Shown here: positions 1-7,000 of the stretch, one piece after another
Numbering within the stretch: position 1 is the stretch's first letter
Layout: each line of letters begins with the position of its first letter
NCBI GenBank assembly: GCA_027578815.1
Contig: JANBTH010000794.1
Span: forward strand, 1-11,273
Length of the DNA: 11,273 nucleotides
Direction of reading: 5' to 3'
From: Coemansia sp. RSA 1804
Taxonomy: Eukaryota > Kickxellomycota > Kickxellomycetes > Kickxellales > Kickxellaceae
Translations under genes and position numbers: made by a program
Notes under the pieces: model-generated
Told to the model about the DNA's origin: nothing
The model's database searches: none
What the model saw: only the letters and a program-made list of their open reading frames with translations

Positions 1-198
1 TCCGCCCGAAGACGCCAGCTGGAGGTTGGCCAGTCTGGCTGCTGCCGCTGCCATGTCTTCGCCTGCTCCCGCCTGCTGCTGCTGCTGAGGCTGAGGCTGC
101 GGTCCAGCTGCCGCTGCTTGGCCTTCGTTCATTCCGCTGAAGGGATTTGTTGGTGAAAAACGATCGTTCGACGGTGGATGTCCTTGCGATGGCTCCAT
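1..198 (-). CDS. N-terminal fragment of a Q/A-rich protein (partial, runs off left edge)
   Basis: The minus strand is open from an ATG at 198 down to base 1, giving the first 66 residues of a longer protein. The peptide begins MEPSQGHPPSNDRFSPTNPF. It continues with an alanine run, a QPQPQQQQQ stretch (about residues 34-42), and an AAAAARLANLQL segment (50-61) that could start a helix. The start is supported by an in-frame TAG two codons upstream and by GC-rich coding composition that stops abruptly at the ATG. Nothing visible identifies a family: it is low-complexity, disordered-type sequence, as often precedes a folded domain in fungal regulatory proteins. The function is unknown. Confidence 0.7.
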   Translation of the reverse strand, partial: MEPSQGHPPSNDRFSPTNPFSGMNEGQAAAAGPQPQPQQQQQAGAGEDMAAAAARLANLQLASSGG

Positions 199-345
199 TG
201 ACTAGGCCCCTGGATTCCTTATTATATGTGTCCTTTCAATCCTAATATTCTCTTTTTCCTTTTCCCGTTCTTCTTTTCACTCCAACAGACTTCCTCCTCT
301 TCTCTTTTCAAAATCTTTTCCGTGCTATTGGAAAGCTGACTCACA
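199..345. promoter_or_regulatory. Short divergent promoter between the left-edge gene and a possible plus-strand gene
   Basis: This 147-base spacer contains a TATA-like element (TTATTATATG, about 218-227). On the plus strand it is followed by a strongly pyrimidine-rich tract (about 237-320). A TATA box followed by a C/T-rich tract is also seen at 9969 and 11231, which suggests plus-strand transcription starts here. For the minus-strand gene the same TATA lies only about 20 bases from its ATG, so it is less likely to serve that side. Confidence 0.4.
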
Positions 346-874
346 ATGTGTCAAATTGTGTATCGTTTAAAGCAGGGAGTGGGGGAATGTGAAAGAATGG
401 AGGAATGTGAGGCCGATACAAATAAATATAAAGTAGTAACCCGTCGGTACCAAAGTGTCGATAGTAAGTATATTAAATAGAGTAATAAAGTTGCCGAGTG
501 GAAAAGAAAAAATTGATACCTATGTCTCTTTCCCCCCTTTTTTTCGCTCCTATCCTTTTCTTTTTTTTATAATCGCTAAAGTGGATGGGAATAAAAAGGG
601 TATCTTTGTGGAAAAAAAAAACAAGGCAGAATAAAATGAAATAACGGAACGATGACGACTTTAAATGAAAAAGGGGAATTGTTAAAGGCTTTGTAGCTGT
701 CGTTTTACCTCACATCCTTTTCTCCTCCCCAAAAAAGCGGTTAGCTAAAGAAAAGAAAAAGCATGGAAACCCCAGGTTGCTTGTTCTTCCTCAACGTTCC
801 TTCTTATTTTTCTTCTGCTCTTGTGAACAGACTTGGCGGATATATTGTCTCACATGTTCTGCCCAACAGATTGA
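346..874 (+). CDS. Possible two-exon microprotein gene (tentative)
   Basis: I do not recognise the product. An ATG at 346, with an in-frame TGA just upstream (337-339), opens 39 codons. These end one base before a textbook fungal donor, GTAAGTA (464-470). A strong acceptor lies at 829-830: a pyrimidine-rich stretch ending in GTGAACAG. Joining 463 to 831 keeps the frame open to a TGA at 872-874. The result is a 53-residue protein beginning MCQIVYRLKQGVGECERMEE and ending LADILSHMFCPTD, with four cysteines and no signal peptide or membrane segment. Without splicing the ORF stops at 480 (44 residues). A weaker acceptor at 744 would give a longer tail with a C-x-C...C-x2-C pattern. A TATA plus pyrimidine-rich promoter lies upstream, and AATAAA lies at 1131-1136. 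Chance remains a real alternative. Confidence 0.3.
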
Positions 875-1130
875 ATAATCCCGTGTGCTGATTTTTTTCC
901 TCAACAAAGCAGAAAACACTTGTTTTTGTTACCTTCTTTCATACACATGTCATGTGAACAGCTCAATTTCCGCATTACATGTGTGTGCTTTTTTTTCCTT
1001 GTCTACTTTTGAAGTCTTGTTTTCAACACAAAATGTAATGCTCAAGTATATCAGATGGAGGTATACCAGCTATTGACTATATAATGGCTGCCAGAACACT
1101 GTGGTTCACACAAGATGTCTCGGGCTTTCT

Positions 1131-1136
1131 AATAAA
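1131..1136 (+). terminator. Candidate poly(A) signal, plus strand
   Basis: A perfect AATAAA hexamer lies in an AT-rich spacer. It would serve the tentative plus-strand gene ending at 874, giving a 3' UTR of about 270 bases. The hexamer is common by chance in such sequence. Confidence 0.25.
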
Positions 1137-1277
1137 CTTCTAAGCATAAATGGTTTTGTGCTGTTGTAGAATTACTTGGTGTTGTGTTTCACGGATATAT
1201 AGGACTAGAAACCCTATAATCTACCGTAAATTCCTAGAGGTCCTTCTTTAGTCATTTTCAGCTAACAACATATTCCA

Positions 1278-1283
1278 TTTATT
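1278..1283 (-). terminator. Candidate poly(A) signal of the ubiquitin-like gene
   Basis: TTTATT on the plus strand reads AATAAA on the minus strand. It starts six bases after the TAA stop of the minus-strand gene and is followed by more A/T-rich sequence. Such a close signal implies a very short 3' UTR. Confidence 0.4.
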
Positions 1284-1288
1284 GTTTT

Positions 1289-1681
1289 TTAAGGTAGCAA
1301 AGCTTTATTTAATGCATTTATGGATGCCGCATACTCCAACATTGCTTGACCTCTTTTCCATGGAATGTCAGCAGAACCCTTTGGTTTCTCACGTTTTTTA
1401 CGCTCTTCCATTGCCTCTGGCAAATGTGCACTAAGTACTTTATTTTTATTTTTAAAAAATTCCCCAACCTTTTGGCTATCTTTGGGCAGCTCATTTCCAT
1501 TTGTCCTGACTGCTGGTGTTTTGCTATCTCCATAGAACTCTTGAACTCTTTTATGTAGATCTTTTAGCGTTTTATCTGGATGGATATTGATTACCATTTT
1601 AATAGCTTTTTTCCCATTTTTATCATTCGATGGTATACCAGTATCTGATGCTATTAATGTTAAAGTAACTGTTTCACTCAT
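1289..1681 (-). CDS. Small protein with a ubiquitin-like (beta-grasp) pattern
   Basis: The product is 130 residues, intronless, with an in-frame TAA just upstream of the chosen ATG. I do not recognise a named family. The order of elements resembles a ubiquitin-like domain. A hydrophobic strand (VTLTLIAS, 5-12) leads to a basic turn, then a second strand (MVINIHP, 29-35), then a helix (KTLKDLHKRVQEFYG, 37-51). After the helix come a G-x-x-L-x-x-D turn (62-68) and a last strand (KVLSAHL, 81-87). The remaining 43 residues are a charged helix (MEERKKREKPKG) followed by a conserved-looking hydrophobic tail (IPWKRGQAMLEYAASINALN). No C-terminal di-glycine is present, so it could not be conjugated like ubiquitin. 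Its codon use is more AT-rich than that of DDB1. The fold call is inference from pattern only. Confidence 0.6.
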   Translation of the reverse strand: MSETVTLTLIASDTGIPSNDKNGKKAIKMVINIHPDKTLKDLHKRVQEFYGDSKTPAVRTNGNELPKDSQKVGEFFKNKNKVLSAHLPEAMEERKKREKPKGSADIPWKRGQAMLEYAASINALNKALLP

Positions 1682-1727
1682 TTTGGAATTTATTCAGCTG
1701 CTTTTTGTTTCTGTAGTTGTGTATAAA

Positions 1728-1745
1728 CAAATTCAAATTCAAATT
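1728..1745. repeat. CAAATT x3 tandem hexamer
   Basis: There are three exact head-to-tail copies of CAAATT about 50 bases upstream of the ubiquitin-like gene's ATG. The array is short and may simply be slippage in AT-rich promoter DNA. Confidence 0.6.
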
Positions 1746-1990
1746 GACTGATGTGTGAGAAGAAACATTAATTGCTGACAATCAAAATGATATGTTCAGT
1801 TTTTCATTTTATAGGTAGCTTTTAAGAAAGAAATTCAGACAAGCAGCTTGTCTATTTAACAAAAACTTGTTTTGTTGACTTGAAAATGACATGGCTGAGC
1901 TATTATTATTTTGTGATTACACTTTCATAATTTCAGAAATCCACGTAGGAGTATCTAATTACGTTTCCATTTCTAATTTTGATTTTTCTC

Positions 1991-1998
1991 TACGTCAC
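1991..1998 (-). promoter_or_regulatory. CRE/ATF-like site GTGACGTA
   Basis: The plus strand TACGTCAC reads GTGACGTA on the minus strand. This matches the ATF/CREB bZIP consensus TGACGTA/C used in fungal stress promoters. It lies about 310 bases upstream of the ubiquitin-like gene's start, on the same strand. An eight-base match is suggestive only. Confidence 0.25.
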
Positions 1999-2004
1999 AG
2001 TGAT

Positions 2005-2040
2005 AGCATCATAATTGATTGCTTAAGCAATTATGATGCT
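2005..2040. repeat. Perfect 13-bp inverted repeat with 10-base loop
   Basis: AGCATCATAATTG (2005-2017) is exactly repeated as its reverse complement CAATTATGATGCT (2028-2040). The loop region contributes a second, overlapping perfect palindrome, ATTGCTTAAGCAAT (2018-2031), so two alternative hairpins can form. There is no T-run, and it is not near a stop codon in a way that would suggest termination. Confidence 0.8.
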
Positions 2041-2172
2041 TAATTGTTTTATAATGCTCTTAATGCAAATTTCCTACATGTATACCAAATGAATACATAC
2101 CGCGTATAACATTACGCAATATCAGATCTAATATCTTGCTATCTTATTATTAAGCAAGAAACCGCGTGCTGT

Positions 2173-2178
2173 TTTATT
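2173..2178 (-). terminator. Candidate poly(A) signal of the thioredoxin-like gene
   Basis: TTTATT on the plus strand is AATAAA on the minus strand, about 130 bases downstream of the TAG stop of the thioredoxin-like gene. This is a plausible 3' UTR length. The hexamer alone is weak evidence in AT-rich DNA. Confidence 0.3.
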
Positions 2179-2307
2179 TTAATATTAGCTAAATCTATTA
2201 AAATATAGAAATTTAAAATATACGACATTAAAGGCAAACATGCATGTAAACATGTAGTTTATAATATATAAAGTAAAACCTTTTGCCAAAACCTATCTTA
2301 ACTTATC

Positions 2308-3153
2308 CTACTGAAACTTTACATTTACATCAACGTTTACCGATACGTTCATAGAGCCAGATGGTGGTACGCCGCCTTGGCTGGATATTTTTTCTGCAAT
2401 CTTCACAGCAATGAGCTCACTCAATTGGTTACCAACAAGATGGCCGTTGTCGCTGGTGACTGGGTTTGGGGGATTAGGAGTAATGTTGCCAACAAACGGA
2501 CCAGGTGTTGGCATATTGATAGTTGAATGGGGCGGATGGATGTAGTTTGAATAGACGTACATGGGGTTGGGCGTGGATAGGTGGGGCGCTACCCCGTAGG
2601 GTGTTGGCATATTAATTGTTTGTGTAGGAGCAAAGTCGCCACCTCCGCCAGTGCGAATAGTATGAGAAGAATTGTTCTGAATGCCACCGCCGCCACCTCC
2701 TATGGTTATGGTGGCAGATCCAGAGCCTGCCGATTGGACTGGTGTTTTTCTCCTTACCGGGCTCGGCGGCCTGTCCACCAGCGCCTGTGAAGCAGCACTA
2801 ATATTATTCTGCCCAGCTCTCTTTACAAAGTCGTCCAAATCGTTCTTGTCCATTGTTGTGAGGCAAGAATAGAACTCCATGTGAGCTATGGTGAAGGTAT
2901 GTGCAAGGCTGCTGTTTTTGTATACGCTTATTGCATAGTCGCCCGGGATATCCATTTTTGCGCTAATGTCCTGGCGCTCTTTCAAGTCTATATAGCAGAA
3001 CTTGTACTGGGATATCTTAAGAGACATGCGTCCAAAGGCTTTCATCACGTCGATGGGCACTTTGAATTTGGCACAGAAGAGCACCACGACAACCTCATAC
3101 TTTCTCACAAGCTCGTCAAACTCCTCTTGGTTCTTGGCTGTAGTGATAGGCAT
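2308..3153 (-). CDS. Catalytically dead thioredoxin-fold protein with Gly/Pro-rich tail
   Basis: The product is 281 residues. Residues 1-112 follow the thioredoxin fold: an N-terminal strand and helix (MPITTAKNQEEFDELV), the core strand VVVVLFCA (21-28), the active-site position, then DLKERQDISAKMDIP and YAISVYKNSS, and a last helix DLDDFVKRA. The place of W-C-G-P-C is taken by F30-K31-V32-P33-I34, and the cis-proline position appears to be Tyr73, so no redox activity is expected. The tail is disordered-looking: SPVRRKTP (131-138), a GGGGGG run (152-157), and two TINMPTP copies (179-185 and 211-217). It ends in an amphipathic helix (244-259) and an alternating NVSVNVDVNV strand. The ATG at 3153 was chosen because thioredoxin N-termini begin this way. 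The open frame runs on to 3507, but that part is hydrophobic noise. The role is unknown; it may be a scaffold or interaction module. Confidence 0.85.
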   Translation of the reverse strand: MPITTAKNQEEFDELVRKYEVVVVLFCAKFKVPIDVMKAFGRMSLKISQYKFCYIDLKERQDISAKMDIPGDYAISVYKNSSLAHTFTIAHMEFYSCLTTMDKNDLDDFVKRAGQNNISAASQALVDRPPSPVRRKTPVQSAGSGSATITIGGGGGGIQNNSSHTIRTGGGGDFAPTQTINMPTPYGVAPHLSTPNPMYVYSNYIHPPHSTINMPTPGPFVGNITPNPPNPVTSDNGHLVGNQLSELIAVKIAEKISSQGGVPPSGSMNVSVNVDVNVKFQ

Positions 3154-4063
3154 AGGTGGAATAACAACAAAGCAAAGAAAATTAAATAAGTATAACACGT
3201 AATAGAAGAATAAAGAATAGATGAAAGGGTGGTTGAAAAGACTATGAAAAAGGAAAAGAAAAAGAAGGGAAATAGGGAGATTCATTAAAGAATAAAGGAG
3301 ACTGAGATTTTGAACTTTTTTCTTTCTTTGATATTCCTCCTCCTTTAACATCCCCAATCTTTTGTTTGCTAAACAGCCAGTCTTCACTTCGTTGCCACAA
3401 AAATTAAATATCTGACTGGAAAAAAGATACACTACATTATACATAAACCACGGTTTTTTGCTTTCGTTCTTTTCTCTGCTAGCTAGTGTTTGCAAGCACA
3501 AATACAACGAAGGAGAGATGCAGTTTATTCACTTTGTGCAGTTTTGAACTTGTTCTCTTCCTTTTCTTGTACATAGATTTGATGTGAAGAAAATTGAATG
3601 AATTGTGCAAAAAGATAAAACGCGGTTGTAGCCTTCTAATCGGGCGGGGGGTTTCTTTACATCTTGAGACAAACCAGAAATTGGATTGAAGTCTCTATTT
3701 CTTCTTTGTATTTCAAAAAAACTGCAATACAAAAGACTTTGTGGCCGCAGTTTCAGCAAGTAAATGAAAAACAAAGAAGAATGTATGTGATGAACCAACG
3801 CCGCAGTTCACCGTATGCGTTTGACACTCAAGTGAAGAGAACAAGACTGTGCATGGCTTTTTTATCGGGAAAAAAGATATTGCTCAAAAATAGAATATGA
3901 ATAACGTGCATTTCATTAAACAGCAGCTGCCATTATGGAAGAGTCAGAAAACTAACCTCCTGTTTTGCGCTAGCTGGCATAGCAACAACAACCACAACAC
4001 TTGGGTAGAGAAGAAGTCGTCCAGCTGTGTATTGTTCATTGCTAAAAAGAAAGACAATGGGGA
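3154..4063. other. Spacer between DDB1 and the thioredoxin-like gene
   Basis: This stretch of about 910 bases has no well-supported gene. Next to the thioredoxin-like start the minus strand is strongly pyrimidine-rich (about 3205-3300), as expected of that gene's core promoter and 5' UTR. The rest should contain the DDB1 3' UTR. The only minus-strand AATAAA noted there is at 3524-3529, far from the DDB1 stop. Open stretches at 3529-3798 (minus) and 3664-3900 (plus) have no recognisable protein features. A 27-codon open stretch starting at 4039 on the minus strand ends at a possible donor GTTAGT (3951-3956). Confidence 0.5.
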
Positions 4064-7000
4064 TCAATGAAGCCTCGTCAGGCTCTCAACGAGTCTAATA
4101 ACGTAATCCAACGACAGGTTCTCTCGCTGCCCAATGTCCGAGACAGCCATCTGAGAAAGAACAGCCACCTCGCCCTCCATTTCAATCCTGGAGTAGTCCA
4201 TCCAGAACTGCGCCTTACGCGCATGCTCGGCCAATTCAACGGTCTGCTTGTCGACCAACAGTGGGTAGCCGCCAGAAAACACGAGCTGCTGGGTCTCGGG
4301 CGACAGATCCAGAAACTGCTCAATCAGATCACCATCAAGGAACCCAAAGGCCCGGGAATTGCGCTGATCGCTAGAGTAGCCGCGCCACCGCTCGTAATCC
4401 CACAGCCCGGGCGTCGGGAGAAGGTGCGCCATGTTCGTCTGCAACCTGTCAAGGACTCTGCCCAGCTTTCCGTTTTCCACATTGGCAACCACGCCAACCG
4501 CTCCTCGCACAGTGCCGTAGATAAGCGTGGGTCGGAAAAGGTTGGGGAATTCGGGATCCGACACATCCATTACCAAGGAGCCGGCGCGAATGGTGTTTAC
4601 CGAGTCGCTCAGATGCCACCGCGCTTCGATGCAGAGCCGCTGCGGATCAATGATGGAAGAGTCGGCTGTGCGGTCATTGCCTTCCGGCGCGCGTGGCATG
4701 GCTAGACGGAAAAGATTGCCGTGGGCGTCGGAAACAAGGAATCGCTTCTGCTGTGCATCGCGGAAGGCGCTGGCATAGTCTGGAATCTGCTGCTGTTGCT
4801 GCTGCTGTGTGGTGCCAACAACGCCGGCCTCCTCGGAGATGTAGTCGGGAAACACGGTGCTGCTGTTCGATGCAAGCGGCGGCGGTATGGCTGCCACGCG
4901 TGTGGTCCACGCATTTGTGTAGTCTCTAGCTACAGGAACCAGCCTTCTGCGCAGAATGCCCTCAGACGCCTGCTGCTGTTGCTGCTGTTGCTGCTCCAGA
5001 GAAATACTCGATTGGTCAGCACCTGCTCCTCTAGGCTGCACGGGGACCCTGACCTCCTCGTATCTGTAAACAGAGACCGAAGACATGACGTCGCCAACAG
5101 CAATGCAATCGCCGTTCACCGCAACAGAAAGCGACGCAATCTGAGTCTGCTGCGAGCAAAGCACCACAAGCTCGTAGTCCGAGTCCTCCAGATAAACAGA
5201 GTTGAAGCCAACCCGACGGATCTCGCGCATCGACGACGAGGGAGCAACATTGGGGTCCCGACGCTGCCACCCAAGAAGAAGCAACCGGTTATTGGCGGCT
5301 GCCAAAAGCATTCCGCGGAACGGCACCAGCGAGTACACGGCGCCATGCGTGGTGAAACATCCAACCATGCGCATCCGTCGCAGAAGCGCATCCCACTGTG
5401 CTACGAGGATACGGCCGCTGCTTGCATCGTCCGCCTCGGGCTTCACTATTGACGTGCCGAGAACAAACACCGAATCCAACGATCTTGACGACTGCTCGGC
5501 GAATCCTCCTGCGCCGGCTGCATCGTGCATCTCGGCATCGCTATCGTCCAGCAACAGCGATGACGATGAAGTCGCTGTTCCTGTTGCTGCTGTCGTGTCT
5601 GGACGCGCCAAACATTCAAAGGATGCCACACATAGGCTTTCGGGCATCTCGTAGGGCCGGAAGAGAATGCTGCTAAGACACTTGGTAGTCTGCGAATCGA
5701 GTAACGAGAATCTCCCAACCTCGACCGGCGGCTTCACCACAACCTGGCCACGCGCATCGGACACTTGGGCGCCCTGCTGCGCATTGGTCTCCATCAACGC
5801 CTCGCGCTCCCAAAGCGCCATATCAGCAGTCGATACCGCCAGACTGTTGGCATCCACCGCGTGGATCGTAGCTACGCCGTAGAGCGCTGCCTCCTGGTGA
5901 TGCGCAAGCCGATGCGGCGCAGCTCCTCTGGGCAGTGGGAAACTGTGCACGTGGAGCCGTTGAGCTGGATCGGCTCGGCCAATAGAAAGCGCGCCGGTGC
6001 TTGACACAAGACACAACGACTCTGGGAAACTAGTCGAGTCGATTGGCGCGACCTGCATTATGTCGGAGGAATCGACGTTGGCGTAAAGAAGTCTGCTAAT
6101 GACTGATGACGACGATGAAGACGCATCCGCCATCGTCCGTCTGTTGGCAAAAAGAACCGACGGATGGTCGCTTGCTGCAAACACACTCATTGCCCCGTGG
6201 TTCATAAACGGTGTCAGAATGAGAGGCCGCGTACCAAACACCACGCACTTGTGCTCGCACACGCTGAGCTCTTGCTGCTCCGATTGGCGCAGCGCAAACT
6301 GGTGCAGTCGGCCGTCGCCAAGTCCAACCAGGAGATAGGGCGTGTTTCCCAGTGTGCTCATTAAAATCGATCGTGGCAGGCTTTCGTTGCTTTGCAACTT
6401 TGGTTTCGATCTCTGCCCGGTTGCTGCTGTGGCCGCCTCCACAGTCTGCTCCGACTCCGCCGGATTCGTAGATATCGCCACTGATGCTGTTGCAAGTGCT
6501 TCGTCCGACATGGCCAGCGAGAGCGCCATAGACACGGGCTCAAGACTGGGTAGACGCAAAAGGCAAATGTCGTTGACTCCCCACAAGCCCAGCGCAACAA
6601 ACATCGCCTCGCCCAGCTTCTGGCTGGTGATGCTGGCTTGTGCCGTCCACGGATGGATATCGATGCAGGAGACCGCATGGTCCAGTCTGCGCTGCGCAAC
6701 ACACACAAGCGACTTTTGCGCCTGAAGATACACAACCGCTGTGCCGTCAACAGCAAGCGCAATTTGATCACCGTGCACCGAGGCAGCTGTGATTGCGCGC
6801 ATTCCAATATCGCTGGGCTTCCAAACCGATTTCCGCTGCCAGGTCGACGAATCCAGTAGCACAGCGCCACTCGATGTGATCTGCACCGCGTGGCTACCAT
6901 CCGATGCCATGCCACACGCAATTGTCTGCTCGTCAAGTCGCCATCCAGGCAAACTGAGCTCCTCAAGCTCAACCGCGGCATCCTCTGTTGGTTCGGTCCA

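Larger units (their letters stand above)
875..1288. other. Spacer between convergent transcripts, no gene seen
   Basis: This is AT-rich sequence with no convincing coding region. A 63-codon open stretch at 885-1076 is hydrophobic, low-complexity, and typical of chance. The spacer holds a plus-strand AATAAA (1131-1136) and, at its right end, the minus-strand poly(A) signal of the neighbouring gene. It is best read as the meeting of two 3' ends. Confidence 0.5.
1682..2307. other. AT-rich spacer: promoter of the ubiquitin-like gene and 3' end of the thioredoxin-like gene
   Basis: No coding region is visible in this 626-base stretch. From right to left on the minus strand it holds four things: a candidate poly(A) signal for the thioredoxin-like gene (2173-2178), a perfect inverted repeat (2005-2040), a CRE-like GTGACGTA (1991-1998), and a three-fold CAAATT tandem (1728-1745). 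The tandem sits beside a TATA-like TTTATAC close upstream of the next start codon. Confidence 0.5.

Noticed and set aside
3154..3507. 118-residue N-terminal extension of the thioredoxin-like protein with apparent membrane segments
   Set aside because: It is translated from pyrimidine-rich promoter-type DNA, which gives Phe/Leu/Ser-rich noise. Thioredoxin-fold proteins start just before the first strand, as at 3153.
3529..4039. Possible two-exon minus-strand gene starting MNNTQLDDFFSTQVLWLLLL 24 bases after the DDB1 stop, with donor GTTAGT at 3951-3956 and an acceptor at 3722-3723
   Set aside because: The first exon has only 27 codons, the downstream frame has no protein-like pattern, and the start lies where the DDB1 3' UTR should be. 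Spliced reads would be needed to revive it.
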